DNA from: Pseudorhodobacter antarcticus | Lineage (GTDB): Bacteria > Pseudomonadota > Alphaproteobacteria > Rhodobacterales > Rhodobacteraceae | Reading direction: 5' to 3' | Assembly (NCBI GenBank): GCA_945860375.1 | Contig: CAMAQR010000017.1 | Coordinates: forward strand, 5,016 to 69,015 | Length of the DNA stretch: 64,000 bases | Shown here: positions 1 through 9,792 of the stretch, in pieces | How the letters are laid out: every line of letters starts with the position of its first letter | How positions within the stretch are numbered: position 1 is the first letter of the stretch | Made by a program: the position numbers and the translations under genes | Notes under the pieces: generated by a model | Database searches by the model: none | What the model was told of the DNA's origin: nothing | What the model saw: the letters and a program-made list of their open reading frames with translations, nothing else

Positions 1-1
1 G

Positions 2-637
2 GCGCTGGATGCCCATGTGGCGCGCCGCGCGGCAGAGGCGGGGCTGGACCTGACCTTTCTGCGCACCATTCCAGGCAGCATCGGCGGCGCAGTGCGGATG
101 AACGCAGGCTGCTATGGGTCTTATGTGGCCGACCATCTGGTCAGCGTCCGCTGTGTCACGCGGGCAGGCGAGGTTGTCGAAATTCCCGCCGCCGATCTGC
201 AACTGACTTACCGTCAAAGCACCTTGCCCGAGGGTTGGGTGATCATCGCCGCGACGTTCCGCGCCACGCCCGGCGACCCGGCGCAGCTTGAGGCGCGGAT
301 GGTGGATCAGATCGCCAAGCGCGACGCAAGCCAGCCGACCAAGGACCGCTCTGCCGGGTCTACGTTCCGCAATCCGGTCGGGCATTCCAGCACGGGCCTT
401 GCCGATGACAGCCACGAATTGAAGGCGTGGAAGGTCATCGACGAGGCTGGAATGCGCGGGGCCACCAAGGGCGGGGCGCAAATGTCGCCGATGCATTCGA
501 ACTTCCTGATCAACACAGGCGGGGCAAGTGCCGCCGATCTGGAAGATTTGGGGGAGGAAGTGCGAAAAAGGGTTTTCCAACAGAGAGGTATCACGCTAGA
601 GTGGGAAATTATGCGTGTCGGAGAACGGCGCACATAA
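2..637 (+). CDS. murB: UDP-N-acetylenolpyruvoylglucosamine reductase, 5' truncated
   Basis: MurB is the FAD- and NADPH-dependent reductase that turns UDP-GlcNAc-enolpyruvate into UDP-MurNAc in the cytoplasmic stage of peptidoglycan synthesis. The reading frame is open from the left edge of the window, so the N-terminus lies outside; about 211 C-terminal residues are present. Visible family motifs are [16 protein letters not shown] in the FAD-binding part and [11 protein letters not shown], which holds the serine proton donor of the family. The C-terminal half, including the LEWEI stretch near the expected catalytic glutamate, is intact. It lies 44 bases upstream of ddl on the same strand, as in the alphaproteobacterial division and cell wall cluster. 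Identity is secure; only the start is missing. Confidence 0.96.
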   Translation, partial: ALDAHVARRAAEAGLDLTFLRTIPGSIGGAVRMNAGCYGSYVADHLVSVRCVTRAGEVVEIPAADLQLTYRQSTLPEGWVIIAATFRATPGDPAQLEARMVDQIAKRDASQPTKDRSAGSTFRNPVGHSSTGLADDSHELKAWKVIDEAGMRGATKGGAQMSPMHSNFLINTGGASAADLEDLGEEVRKRVFQQRGITLEWEIMRVGERRT

Positions 638-681
638 AATAACAAAATCACGGGCCGAAAAAGGTCTGGATGAGGCAGTAA

Positions 682-1602
682 ATGGCGGGCGGTTCGAGCA
701 GAGCAGCCTCCACAGTAGCGGTGTTGATGGGCGGACTTTCCTCTGAACGGGAAGTTTCCCTGTCGTCCGGGCGTGCATGCGCCGCAGCGTTGCGGGAGGC
801 GGGATATGATGTGTCAGAGGTCGATTGCGGCCTTGACCTTTACGCGCGCTTGTCCGCCCTGAAGCCTGATGTCTGTTTCAACGCTTTGCATGGTCGCTGG
901 GGCGAAGACGGCTGTGTGCAAGGGATTCTCGAGTGGATGGGGCTGCCTTACACCCATTCCGGGGTTCTGGCTTCGGCATTGGCGATGGACAAGGTCAAGA
1001 CCAAAGAGGTTTACACCGCCGCCGGCCTGCCGATTGTGCAATCGGTGCTGGCGCATCGCGATGCGGTCAGCGCCGCCCATGTTCTGCCACCGCCCTATGT
1101 GGTGAAGCCCTACAACGAAGGCTCGTCCGTCGGGGTCTACATCGTGCACCCTGGCAGCAACGCACCCCGTTTGGCCGACACCATGCCCGAAGTGGTGATG
1201 GTGGAAACCTATGCGCCGGGGCGTGAGATGACCGTGACGGTGATGGGGGATCGCGCGTTATGCGTGACCGATATCATCACCGATGGCTGGTATGACTTTG
1301 ATGCCAAATACAAAGCTGGTGGGTCTCGGCATGAGGTGCCAGCGGTGGTGCCGCAAGAGATTGCCGATGCCTGCATGGATTACGCTTTGCGCGCGCATGT
1401 CGCTTTGGGCTGCCGGGGCGTCAGCCGCACTGATTTCCGTTGGGACGAGGCGCGCGGTTTGGCAGGGTTGATCTTGCTGGAAACCAACACGCAACCGGGG
1501 ATGACCCCGACATCCCTGGCCCCCGAACAAGCGGCCTATTGCGGGATTTCCTTCCCTGCCATGGTGCGCTGGATGGTGGAGGACGCGTCATGCAATCGCT
1601 AG
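682..1602 (+). CDS. ddl: D-alanine--D-alanine ligase
   Basis: This ATP-grasp enzyme joins two D-alanines to make the terminal dipeptide of the peptidoglycan stem. The 306-residue length is normal for DdlB. Motifs seen are [14 protein letters not shown] near residue 12 (substrate serine and glutamate), [13 protein letters not shown] near residue 140 (ATP-grasp loop), and the C-terminal [13 protein letters not shown] segment with metal-binding Glu and Asn. The ATG at 682 fits the family N-terminus. Its last 13 bases overlap the start of ftsQ, pointing to translational coupling within the murB-ddl-ftsQ-ftsA run. Confidence 0.97.
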   Translation: MAGGSSRAASTVAVLMGGLSSEREVSLSSGRACAAALREAGYDVSEVDCGLDLYARLSALKPDVCFNALHGRWGEDGCVQGILEWMGLPYTHSGVLASALAMDKVKTKEVYTAAGLPIVQSVLAHRDAVSAAHVLPPPYVVKPYNEGSSVGVYIVHPGSNAPRLADTMPEVVMVETYAPGREMTVTVMGDRALCVTDIITDGWYDFDAKYKAGGSRHEVPAVVPQEIADACMDYALRAHVALGCRGVSRTDFRWDEARGLAGLILLETNTQPGMTPTSLAPEQAAYCGISFPAMVRWMVEDASCNR

Positions 1603-2525
1603 GCCGTAACACCCCGCCCCGCCATACCCCGCCCCATCACGCCCCGCCCCATCACGCCCCACCCCGCCGCGATCCGTCCCCCAGCCGTTGGGCATACCGG
1701 ATGCAGCGGCTGTGGCTGACACCTTTGTTCCGCGTTCTGGTGCGCTTTGGCCTGCCGGTTCTGGTGTTTGGTGCCGTGTCGGCGCTGGTGTTTTATGACG
1801 ACGCGCGCCGTGCCGCTTTGGTGCAAAGCGTGGCTGATCTGCGCGAAAAGTTTGAACAGCGCCCGGAATTTCGCGTCAGCTATGTGTCGATTGACGGAGC
1901 GTCGCCCGATCTGGCCGACGCGGTGCGGGCGAAACTGGGGCTGCGGTTGCCGCAATCGTCGTTCGATCTGGATATGGACGCGCTGCGGCTGAAGGCCGAA
2001 GAGATGGATGCGGTGCAGGCTGCGCAGTTGCGCGTGCGCTCGGGTGGCATCTTGCAGGTGGTGCTGACCGAACGCGAACCCGCATTGGTGTGGCGTAATG
2101 ACGGTCACCTTGTGTTGTTGGATGCCACTGGACACCGCGTCGCAGGCCTTGCCGAGCGTGGCGACCGCGCCGATTTGCCACTGGTCGCAGGGGATGGGGC
2201 CGATGGGGCCACGCCCGAGGCTTTGGCCATTCTGGATGCCGCAAACCCGATTGCAGCCCGTCTGCGCGGGCTGGTGCGGATGGGCGACCGGCGTTGGGAT
2301 CTGGTGTTGGACCGCGATCAACGCATTCAACTGCCGGCCGAAAACCCGGTGGCCGCACTTGAACGGCTGCTGGCGCTGGATCAGGCCGAAGTCCTGCTGG
2401 CCCGCGATATCTTGACGATTGACCTAAGACAGGAACAGCGCCCCGTGTTGCGGCTTGCCCCCTTTGCGTTGAGCGAAGTGCGGCGGGCGCAGGGGTTGAC
2501 CACGACAACGGGGAACGACCTATGA
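1590..2525 (+). CDS. ftsQ: Cell division protein FtsQ
   Basis: FtsQ is a single-pass inner membrane protein that links early cytoplasmic and late periplasmic divisome parts. I chose the ATG at 1590, inside the end of ddl, because a longer in-frame extension to 1440 would be translated entirely from ddl sequence. The 311-residue protein has a basic, Pro/His-rich cytoplasmic tail (residues 1-48), one membrane span (about 49-69), then the POTRA domain beginning around residue 94 ([14 protein letters not shown]) and the FtsQ beta domain. The tail contains a pentapeptide repeat of the form HHAPP. The stop overlaps the ftsA start by 4 bases. Confidence 0.94.
   Translation: MQSLGRNTPPRHTPPHHAPPHHAPPRRDPSPSRWAYRMQRLWLTPLFRVLVRFGLPVLVFGAVSALVFYDDARRAALVQSVADLREKFEQRPEFRVSYVSIDGASPDLADAVRAKLGLRLPQSSFDLDMDALRLKAEEMDAVQAAQLRVRSGGILQVVLTEREPALVWRNDGHLVLLDATGHRVAGLAERGDRADLPLVAGDGADGATPEALAILDAANPIAARLRGLVRMGDRRWDLVLDRDQRIQLPAENPVAALERLLALDQAEVLLARDILTIDLRQEQRPVLRLAPFALSEVRRAQGLTTTTGNDL
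1612..1671 (+). repeat. 15-bp tandem repeat inside ftsQ
   Basis: Four 15-bp units lie in frame at 1612-1626, 1627-1641, 1642-1656 and 1657-1671. The middle two are identical (CCCCGCCCCATCACG) and the outer two are degenerate. They encode a Pro/His-rich pentapeptide repeat in the cytoplasmic tail of FtsQ. Because each unit is a multiple of three, copy number can change without shifting the frame. Confidence 0.85.
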
Positions 2526-3856
2526 CCGATCTGTACCAATCCCAGCGTGCCATGCGGAACATGCGTCGTGCCGCCATGCAGCGCGGTGTGGTGGCCATTC
2601 TGGATGTCGGCACCTCAAAAATCGCCTGCCTAGTGCTGCGCTTTGACGGGGCCGAGGCCGACCGCGACAGCGATGGTGTGGGTCCGATGGCCGGGCAGTC
2701 GAATTTCCGAGTGATCGGGGCTGCGACCACACGGTCGCGCGGCGTGCGCTTTGGCGAAATTTCCGTGATGAACGAGACGGAACGCGCCATTCGGACTGCC
2801 GTACAGGCCGCGCAAAAGATGGCAAACGTGCGGGTCGATCATGTGATCGCCTGTTTCAGCGGTGCCGAACCGCGCAGCTATGGCTTGGCAGGCGAATGGG
2901 AACTGCAAGACTCGGTGGTGACGGAACAGGACGTCGCCCGCGTGCTGGCCGCCTGCGATGCCCCCGACCTGGGCGAGGGCCGCGAAGTGTTGCACGCACA
3001 GCCGGTCAATTTTGCTTTGGATCATCGCAGTGGTTTGGGCGATCCGCGCGGCCAGATCGGCAACCGTCTGGCCTGTGACATGCATATGCTGTCGGTCGAT
3101 GGATCGGTTGTGCAGAACCTTCTCTATTGCATCAAGCGCTGCGATCTGGAGTTGGCGGGGATTGCATCTTCGGCTTATGTGTCCGGGATTTCCAGCCTTG
3201 TCGAGGATGAGCAGGAACTCGGGGCGGCCTGCATTGACATGGGCGGCGGTGCAACTGGCATTTCCATCTTCATGAAAAAGCACATGATTTTTGCCGATGC
3301 CGTGCGGATGGGCGGCGATCATGTGACGTCAGATATCTCCAAGGGTCTGCAAGTGCCGCTGGTGGTGGCAGAACGCATCAAGACCAAGCACGGCGGCGTG
3401 CATGCCACCGGCATGGATGACCGCGAGATGATTGAAATGGGTGGCGATAGTGGCGATTGGGAAAAAGACCGTCGTCAGATCAGCCGCACCGAGTTGATCG
3501 GCATCATGCGACCAAGGGTTGAAGAGGTGCTGGAAGAGGTGCGTGCCCGTCTGGACAGTGCCGGATTTGACAGCCTGCCCAGCCAGCAGATTGTGCTGAC
3601 CGGCGGCGCAAGCCAGATCCCGGGGCTGGACGGACTGGCCAGCCGCATCTTGGGTCAGCGCGTCCGCATGGGCCGTCCGTTGCGCGTGCAAGGCCTGCCG
3701 CAAGCCGCCACCGGCCCCGCGTTTTCCAGCGCCGTGGGCCTGTGTCTGTTCGCGGCGCATCCGCAAGATGAATGGTGGGATTTCGACATTCCGACTGAAC
3801 GTTACCCGGCGCGCTCGATCAAAAGAGCCATGCGCTGGTTCAAAGACAACTGGTGA
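2522..3856 (+). CDS. ftsA: Cell division protein FtsA
   Basis: FtsA is the actin-like ATPase that anchors FtsZ to the membrane and recruits late division proteins. The 444-residue protein carries the actin-fold phosphate loop VVAILDVGTSKIACLV near residue 21, the SHS2/1C domain, and a second nucleotide motif, CIDMGGGATGISIF, near residue 236. It ends in a short basic amphipathic tail (SIKRAMRWFKDNW) that fits the membrane-targeting helix of FtsA. The start overlaps the ftsQ stop (ATGA). ftsZ follows after 216 bases, enough for its own promoter. Confidence 0.97.
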   Translation: MTDLYQSQRAMRNMRRAAMQRGVVAILDVGTSKIACLVLRFDGAEADRDSDGVGPMAGQSNFRVIGAATTRSRGVRFGEISVMNETERAIRTAVQAAQKMANVRVDHVIACFSGAEPRSYGLAGEWELQDSVVTEQDVARVLAACDAPDLGEGREVLHAQPVNFALDHRSGLGDPRGQIGNRLACDMHMLSVDGSVVQNLLYCIKRCDLELAGIASSAYVSGISSLVEDEQELGAACIDMGGGATGISIFMKKHMIFADAVRMGGDHVTSDISKGLQVPLVVAERIKTKHGGVHATGMDDREMIEMGGDSGDWEKDRRQISRTELIGIMRPRVEEVLEEVRARLDSAGFDSLPSQQIVLTGGASQIPGLDGLASRILGQRVRMGRPLRVQGLPQAATGPAFSSAVGLCLFAAHPQDEWWDFDIPTERYPARSIKRAMRWFKDNW

Positions 3857-4072
3857 ACCGCTACATCCTGCGTCCGCGGCGAAATACTGCTTAAATGCGC
3901 CACGGTTCCCCCATATTTTGCGGGCTATGTGACTTTTTTGCGTGACCTTGGCCGTATCTGTGGATAGAATCGGGGATAATTCGGCAGACGAACACTTTGG
4001 GACGGGTGTTTCGCAAGATCGAGACGGCAACCGGCGGCGCGCAACCGCCTACAATAAACAGGCGGACTGAAT

Positions 4073-5671
4073 ATGGCATTGAACCTGATCATGACCTCGC
4101 AGCGCGAAGAGCTGAAGCCGCGCATCACGGTATTCGGCGTCGGTGGTGCGGGGGGCAATGCGGTCAATAACATGATCGACAAGAACCTTGAGGGGGTCGA
4201 GTTCGTCGTCGCCAACACCGACGCGCAGGCTTTGCAGCAAAGCAAGGCGGTGTCGAAAATTCAGATGGGCCTGAAAGTCACTGAAGGTCTGGGGGCGGGC
4301 GCGCGCCCGACCGTTGGAGCTGCGGCTGCCGAAGAAACCATCGAAGAGATCGTTGATCATCTGGCCGGCGCGCATATGTGCTTCATCACCGCTGGCATGG
4401 GCGGCGGCACGGGTACAGGGGCTGCCCCGATCATCGCGCAAGCCGCGCGCGAATTGGGCGTGCTGACCGTGGGCGTCGTCACCAAGCCGTTCCAGTTTGA
4501 GGGCAACAAGCGGATGAAGCAGGCCGAAGACGGCATCGCGGCGCTGCAAAAGGTTGTCGACACGCTGATCATCATTCCGAACCAGAACCTGTTCCGTCTG
4601 GCGAACGAACGCACCACCTTTACCGAAGCTTTCGCGATGGCCGATGACGTGCTGTATCAAGGTGTCAAAGGCGTGACCGACCTGATGGTGCGTCCCGGCC
4701 TGATCAACCTCGATTTCGCCGACGTCCGCGCCGTGATGGACGAAATGGGCAAGGCGATGATGGGCACTGGCGAAGCCACCGGCGAAAACCGCGCCGTTGA
4801 GGCCGCCGAAAAAGCCATTGCCAACCCGTTGCTGGACGAAATTTCACTGCACGGTGCCAAGGGTGTGCTGATCAACATCACCGGCGGCTATGACCTGACG
4901 CTGTTCGAGCTGGACGAGGCCGCCAACATCATCCGCGAAAAGGTTGATCCTGACGCGAATATCATCGTGGGTTCGACGCTTGATACCTCGATGGAAGGCA
5001 CTTTGCGCGTGTCCGTGGTGGCAACCGGCATTGATGTCAGCATGAATCGCGCCGAGCCGGCGATCACCCGCCGGTCGATGGCGGCCCCGCTGGCACCGAC
5101 ACCCGAGCAGAAGCTGTCGGTGTCGCCGGTCGCCACGCCCGTGCAGATGCAGCAACCTGCGCCCGCGCCGGACCTGTTCCACGACGCACAGCAGTATCAG
5201 CCGCAAAGCCGCGAGCCAGAGCAGATGCTGGATGACGATTTGCCGCCGCCGGTTTACCGCGCGCCGCAGATGCAGCCGCGTGCCACCGCTCCGGTTGCTT
5301 CGGCGCATGACATTGACGCGGCGGCTTTTGTGGCACCGCGCCCACGGTCAGCCGGCACACCCTCGCCCGAGGCCCTGGCCCGACTGCAGGCCGCTGTCAG
5401 CAAGGCACCGACACAACCCGGCCGCGCTTTGCCGCAGGCGCAGCCGCAACGCGCGCCCGTTTCGGCCCCCAAAGCCGCAGAGCCGCGTCCGCGCTTTGGC
5501 ATTGGCAGCCTGATCAACCGGATGGCTGGTGGTCATGCCGAACCCGCGCAAGAGCGTCCGCAGGCAGGCCGTCAACAGCCGCCTGTCACCGCTTATGACG
5601 ACGAGCAAGAACTGTCCGCCGATCAGGAACGCATCGAGATTCCGGCTTTCCTGCGTCGTCAGGCAAACTGA
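4073..5671 (+). CDS. ftsZ: Cell division protein FtsZ
   Basis: FtsZ is the tubulin-like GTPase that forms the cytokinetic ring. The 532-residue protein has the nucleotide-binding [13 protein letters not shown] segment near residue 23, the tubulin signature [10 protein letters not shown] near residue 106 and the T7 loop region around residue 206. A long Pro/Gln/Ala-rich linker (about residues 335-515) follows, longer than in E. coli but usual in alphaproteobacteria. The C-terminal conserved peptide [12 protein letters not shown], which binds FtsA and other partners, closes the protein. A rho-independent terminator lies 26 bases after the stop. Confidence 0.98.
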   Translation: MALNLIMTSQREELKPRITVFGVGGAGGNAVNNMIDKNLEGVEFVVANTDAQALQQSKAVSKIQMGLKVTEGLGAGARPTVGAAAAEETIEEIVDHLAGAHMCFITAGMGGGTGTGAAPIIAQAARELGVLTVGVVTKPFQFEGNKRMKQAEDGIAALQKVVDTLIIIPNQNLFRLANERTTFTEAFAMADDVLYQGVKGVTDLMVRPGLINLDFADVRAVMDEMGKAMMGTGEATGENRAVEAAEKAIANPLLDEISLHGAKGVLINITGGYDLTLFELDEAANIIREKVDPDANIIVGSTLDTSMEGTLRVSVVATGIDVSMNRAEPAITRRSMAAPLAPTPEQKLSVSPVATPVQMQQPAPAPDLFHDAQQYQPQSREPEQMLDDDLPPPVYRAPQMQPRATAPVASAHDIDAAAFVAPRPRSAGTPSPEALARLQAAVSKAPTQPGRALPQAQPQRAPVSAPKAAEPRPRFGIGSLINRMAGGHAEPAQERPQAGRQQPPVTAYDDEQELSADQERIEIPAFLRRQAN

Positions 5672-5696
5672 ATCGGTTGCAACCAGCCAGAGAACG

Positions 5697-5717
5697 CCCG
5701 GCAATGCCGGGATTTTT
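5697..5717 (+). terminator. Rho-independent terminator after ftsZ
   Basis: A 6-bp stem CCCGGC/GCCGGG with an AAT loop (5697-5711) is followed by ATTTTT. It lies 26 bases after the ftsZ stop and separates the division cluster from lpxC. Confidence 0.8.
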
Positions 5718-5789
5718 CATTTGTATTCAATGGGTTGCGTGGGCGTATTTCTGTTACACTCCGTTACAAAGAGTGAGTTGAGAATTTGT

Positions 5790-5802
5790 TAAGACAGTCT
5801 TA
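5790..5802. promoter_or_regulatory. 13-bp palindrome upstream of lpxC
   Basis: TAAGACAGTCTTA has perfect 6-bp arms around one central base. It lies 50 bases upstream of the proposed lpxC start, in a short AT-richer interval. It may be an operator or part of the lpxC leader; no known regulator motif is recognised. Confidence 0.35.
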
Positions 5803-5852
5803 CCACCATCTCAGCGGACCCCTCTGTCTGCTTGTCTTGTACGGAGAGTTCG

Positions 5853-6773
5853 TTGCAACAATCGCTGAAAAACGCTGCTGTCTTTGAGGGTCTGGGCCTG
5901 CACTCTGGTGCGCCCGTCACCATGACTGTGCGCCCAGCTCTTGCCGATCACGGGATCTGGTTTCTGCGTGTTGATGTGACCGGCACCGATGCGCGGGTTC
6001 CCGCCCGTTGGGACGCAGTTGTGCCGTCAAAGCTGTGCACCTTGGTGGCCAATGCTGCTGGCACATCCGTTTCCACGATTGAGCATGTGATGGCCGCATT
6101 GGCTGGCTGTGCCATTCAAAACGCGGTTATTGAAATTGACGGGCCGGAAGTGCCGATCCTTGACGGTTCGGCCGCGCCTTTTGTCGATGGCTTTCTGTCG
6201 GCAGGCATTGTCGAACTGGACGTGCCCGTGCGCGCCATCCGTGTGCTTCGGGCGGTTGAAGTGCGCGAAGGCAATGCGGTGGCACGGCTGGAGCCGTCCG
6301 ACATGCTGGAAATCGATTTCCGCATCGACTTTGCCGAGGCTGCAATCGGACAGCAGTCTAAAAAGCTGAACATGGCCAACGGGGCCTTTGTGCGCGAATT
6401 GTCCGACAGCCGCACCTTCTGCCGCAATTCGGATGTGATCGCCATGCGCGCCCGTGGCCTTGCTTTGGGTGGCACGTTGGAAAATGCTGTGGTGTTTGAG
6501 GGCGATCAGGTTTTGTCGCCGGGCGGTTTGCGCCATTCGGATGAACCCGTGCGCCACAAGATGTTGGATGCTTTGGGCGACCTCGCCTTGGCGGGTGCAC
6601 CGATCCTTGGCCGCTACACCGGAGTGCGCGCCGGACACGCCCTGACCAACCGTCTTTTGCGCAAGCTTTTTGCCACGCCTAGCGCGTGGATGGAGCAGAA
6701 TTGCGAAGGTCTTGCCGGCGGAAAGCTGCCCGGAGTGGGCGTGCATCGTGGCGATCTTCCCGCACGGGCCTGA
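5853..6773 (+). CDS. lpxC: UDP-3-O-acyl-N-acetylglucosamine deacetylase
   Basis: LpxC is the zinc-dependent deacetylase that makes the first committed step of lipid A synthesis. I place the start at TTG 5853, preceded by GGAGAG at 5843-5848. This gives a 306-residue protein beginning MQQSLKNAAVFEGLGLHSG, matching the usual family N-terminus; an in-frame TTG at 5832 would add seven residues. Zinc and catalytic elements are seen: TIEHVMAALAG (first His ligand) and RHKMLDALGDLALAG (His and Asp ligands). LpxC next to ftsZ is the conserved order in many proteobacteria. Confidence 0.95.
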   Translation: MQQSLKNAAVFEGLGLHSGAPVTMTVRPALADHGIWFLRVDVTGTDARVPARWDAVVPSKLCTLVANAAGTSVSTIEHVMAALAGCAIQNAVIEIDGPEVPILDGSAAPFVDGFLSAGIVELDVPVRAIRVLRAVEVREGNAVARLEPSDMLEIDFRIDFAEAAIGQQSKKLNMANGAFVRELSDSRTFCRNSDVIAMRARGLALGGTLENAVVFEGDQVLSPGGLRHSDEPVRHKMLDALGDLALAGAPILGRYTGVRAGHALTNRLLRKLFATPSAWMEQNCEGLAGGKLPGVGVHRGDLPARA

Positions 6774-6895
6774 AACCTTGCTTCCAAGGGTGAAAGCCGT
6801 TTTGCGCCCCGGAATTTTCTGTGCTACGAGAGGCCAAAGGCGGCGAACAAAGCCCCCGTTTGGGGCGTCGGCGCGGCATATGGGGTAGGCGGCAG

Positions 6896-7753
6896 ATGGC
6901 AGGCGGACAGACAGGCAAAACGCTGCGGGCGGGCAAAGCCCTATGCTTGGTCCTCGTTCTGGCCACTTTGGCGGCTTGCGGGGGCAAAGAAGACACCAGC
7001 GCCTCGCTTGAAAACTACACCGCCGAGGAAATCTACAAGCGTGGCGAAGTGATTCTGGAAGCCAAAGGCAAACCAGAAGATGCGCTGGCTTATTTTCAGG
7101 AAGTAGAACGCCTGTACCCCTATTCCGAATGGGCCAAGCGCGCGTTGATCATGCAGGCCTTTTCGCTGCATCAGTCCAAGGAATACGAAGAGGCGCGCGC
7201 CGCCGCACAACGTTTCCTTGATTTCTATCCCGGTGACGAAGATGCGGCCTATGCCAGCTATTTGTTGGCGCTGTCCTATTACGATCAGATCGACGAAGTC
7301 GGTCGCGATCAGGGTCTGACTTTTCAGGCGTTGCAGGCCCTGCGCGTCGTGATTGAGACCTATCCTGACACCGAATATGGCAAGTCGGCGATCCTGAAAT
7401 TCGATCTGGCCTTCGACCATCTGGCGGCCAAGGAAATGGAAATCGGGCGCTATTACTTGAAGCGTGGCAATTACACCGCCGCCATCAACCGCTTCCGTGT
7501 TGTGGTACAGGATTTCCAGACCACCACCCACACCGCCGAGGCGCTGCACCGTTTGGTCGAATCCTATCTGGCACTGGGCCTGACCGACGAGGCGCAGACC
7601 GCAGGTGCGATTCTTGGCTTCAACTATCAGTCCAGCCCGTTCTATGAAGACAGCTTCAAGCTGCTCAAGGATCGGGGCCTCGAACCGAAGGCCAAGGGCA
7701 ACAGTTGGCTGGCCAAGGCATATCGGCAAATGATCAAGGGCGAGTGGCTGTGA
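6896..7753 (+). CDS. bamD: Outer membrane assembly lipoprotein BamD
   Basis: BamD (ComL/YfiO family) is the essential lipoprotein partner of BamA in outer membrane protein insertion. From ATG 6896 the protein has 285 residues with a lipoprotein signal and lipobox LAAC; the lipidated cysteine is residue 28. Longer in-frame starts exist upstream, but they would place the signal sequence internally. The mature part consists of TPR-like helices, for example AEEIYKRGEVILEAKGKPED and AYFQEVERLYPYSEWAKRA. Its place between lpxC and recN is the usual alphaproteobacterial order. Confidence 0.92.
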   Translation: MAGGQTGKTLRAGKALCLVLVLATLAACGGKEDTSASLENYTAEEIYKRGEVILEAKGKPEDALAYFQEVERLYPYSEWAKRALIMQAFSLHQSKEYEEARAAAQRFLDFYPGDEDAAYASYLLALSYYDQIDEVGRDQGLTFQALQALRVVIETYPDTEYGKSAILKFDLAFDHLAAKEMEIGRYYLKRGNYTAAINRFRVVVQDFQTTTHTAEALHRLVESYLALGLTDEAQTAGAILGFNYQSSPFYEDSFKLLKDRGLEPKAKGNSWLAKAYRQMIKGEWL

Positions 7754-7777
7754 TCTTTTGGGCTTTTGGGCTGGGTC

Positions 7778-9418
7778 ATGCTTCGCAGTCTTGATATTCG
7801 CGATGTGCTGATCATCGACCGTCTGACACTGGAATTCAGATCTGGGCTGAACGTGTTGACGGGCGAGACGGGGGCGGGGAAATCCATTCTGTTGGACGCT
7901 TTGGGATTTGTGCTGGGCTGGCGCGGTCGTGCTGAACTGGTGCGCGCCGGGGCGACGCAGGGCGAAGTGGTGGCGGAATTTGATTTGCCGCCGGGTCACG
8001 CCGCGCGCGGTGTGTTGCAAGAGGCGGGGTTTGAGGCCGGGGATGAGCTGATCCTGCGCCGGGTGAACTCTGCCGATGGCCGCAAGCAGGCTTGGGTCAA
8101 TGATCGCCGGGTGTCGGGTGAGGTGTTGCGCGATCTGTCCGACACTTTGGTGGAACTGCACGGCCAGCATGACGATCGTGGCCTTTTGAACCCGCGCGGG
8201 CATCGGGCCTTGTTGGACCAATTCGCCAGTGTCGATCTGTCGGGCGTGCGCAGCGCGTGGCGGGCGCGGGCGCAATCGCGCGACGCGCTGGCGCAGGCCC
8301 GCGCTGTGCTGGACCGCGCGCAGGTTGAAGAAGATTTTTTGCGCCATGCCGTGGCCGAGTTGGACAAGCTGAACCCCTTGCCCGGCGAAGAGGCGACCTT
8401 GGACGCCCGCCGTCGCGCCATGCAAGGCGCCGAACGCATCCGCGCTGACATCCTGCGCGCGAACACGGCCTTGTCCGCGACTGGTGCCGAGGGTCCGTTG
8501 CGCGACGCCCTGCGCTGGCTGGAAGGTGCATCTGACCGCGCCGATGGCCGTCTGGACGCCGCCATGGCGGCCTTGGGCCGGGCGCTGATCGAACTTGGCG
8601 ACGCGCAATCCGGGGTCGAGGACTGCCTGCGTCAGCTGGACTTCAACCCAAGTGAGTTGGAGGCGCTGGAGGAGCGGCTGTTTGCGATCCGTGCTCTGGC
8701 CCGCAAGCATAACGTTCAGCCCGATGATCTGGGCGGTTTTGCCGATCAGTTGCGGGCCCGTCTGGCCGCGATTGACGGTGGTGCGGCGGGCATTGCCAAG
8801 CTGGAGCGTTCAGTGGCCGAGGCAGAGTTGGCCTATGTGCGGGAATCTGGGGCGCTGACCACGCAGCGCAGCGCCTCTGCCACCCGTCTGGATGCGGCGA
8901 TGGCGGCGGAACTTGCGCCGCTGAAGATGGAACGCGCGGTGTTCACCACCGAACTGTCGCGGGCGGAACCGGGGATGGACGGCGTCGATGCGGTGCAATT
9001 CACCGTGGCCACCAACCCCGGCGCACCGTCTGGGGCGCTGAACAAGATCGCCTCGGGCGGTGAGTTGTCACGGTTCCTGCTGGCGCTGAAGGTGTGCCTG
9101 ACAGGCGATACCCCCGGCCTGACCCTGATCTTCGACGAGATTGACCGCGGCGTTGGCGGTGCAACTGCCGATGCCGTTGGCCGTCGGTTGCAGGCTTTGG
9201 CGGCTGGGGCTCAGGTGCTGGTTGTCACCCACAGCCCGCAAGTGGCGGCGCGCGGCGGCCATCACTGGCGCGTGGAAAAGCGGGTGCAAGATGGGCAGAC
9301 CCTGTCCACGGTGACGGCCCTGTCCGCGCCCGAACGGGTGGAGGAAATCGCGCGGATGCTGGCAGGCGATAGCGTGACAGAGGCGGCAAGGGAAGCCGCG
9401 CGGGCATTGCTGGGCTAA
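7778..9418 (+). CDS. recN: DNA repair protein RecN
   Basis: RecN is an SMC-like ATPase acting in double-strand break repair. From ATG 7778 the protein has 546 residues. The Walker A motif GETGAGKS lies near residue 31. Coiled-coil arms fill the middle, and the C-terminal ATPase half holds SGGELSRFLLALK (signature) and TLIFDEIDRGVGG (Walker B). An in-frame TTG four codons upstream is less likely, since MLRSLDIRD is the family N-terminus. The gene ends 5 bases before the converging NTF2-like gene. Confidence 0.96.
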   Translation: MLRSLDIRDVLIIDRLTLEFRSGLNVLTGETGAGKSILLDALGFVLGWRGRAELVRAGATQGEVVAEFDLPPGHAARGVLQEAGFEAGDELILRRVNSADGRKQAWVNDRRVSGEVLRDLSDTLVELHGQHDDRGLLNPRGHRALLDQFASVDLSGVRSAWRARAQSRDALAQARAVLDRAQVEEDFLRHAVAELDKLNPLPGEEATLDARRRAMQGAERIRADILRANTALSATGAEGPLRDALRWLEGASDRADGRLDAAMAALGRALIELGDAQSGVEDCLRQLDFNPSELEALEERLFAIRALARKHNVQPDDLGGFADQLRARLAAIDGGAAGIAKLERSVAEAELAYVRESGALTTQRSASATRLDAAMAAELAPLKMERAVFTTELSRAEPGMDGVDAVQFTVATNPGAPSGALNKIASGGELSRFLLALKVCLTGDTPGLTLIFDEIDRGVGGATADAVGRRLQALAAGAQVLVVTHSPQVAARGGHHWRVEKRVQDGQTLSTVTALSAPERVEEIARMLAGDSVTEAAREAARALLG

Positions 9419-9423
9419 GGCGT

Positions 9424-9792
9424 TCAGAGGGGCAGCGCCGTAAAGGTCAGGCTGACCGCCAGATCGTTCACCAAGACCGCCACCAACATTGCAGCCAGAC
9501 GCGGCAACTCTGCCCCCGTTTCATCCACCGCGCCCATCACCACAAATCGCTGTCGTACAAGCGTACAGCCTTGCCCCAACGGCAGCACCGAGCCCTTGCC
9601 TGTCACCAACCGCGCCCTTGCGCAAAGCCCGGCGGCATCGGCGGCAAAGGCGTTGCGGGTGGCTGCATGTCCCTCGGCCCAAGCACCAGACAGGGTCAGC
9701 ACACTGCCTTGCGGCGCGATCAAGGCCACCAGACCTTCAACATCCTGGGTGCCAAAACAGGCGGAAAAGCTGCGGGCGAAATCGACGCTCAT
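9424..9792 (-). CDS. NTF2-like / SnoaL-fold protein
   Basis: A 122-residue protein starting at ATG 9792, whose first bases overlap the stop of the upstream flavoprotein gene (ATGA overlap), indicating coupled translation. The pattern MSVDFARSFSACFGTQD then VEGLVALIAPQGSVL resembles SnoaL/DUF4440-type proteins of the NTF2 fold: an N-terminal helix, a short domain and a strand-rich C-terminus. These folds serve as small ligand-binding or isomerase domains. No catalytic residues can be assigned. It is the last gene of the leftward methyltransferase/flavoprotein block. Confidence 0.6.
   Translation of the reverse strand: MSVDFARSFSACFGTQDVEGLVALIAPQGSVLTLSGAWAEGHAATRNAFAADAAGLCARARLVTGKGSVLPLGQGCTLVRQRFVVMGAVDETGAELPRLAAMLVAVLVNDLAVSLTFTALPL

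Noticed and set aside
1612..1671. CRISPR-like repeat
   Set aside because: Units are contiguous 15-mers without spacers and lie in frame within ftsQ.
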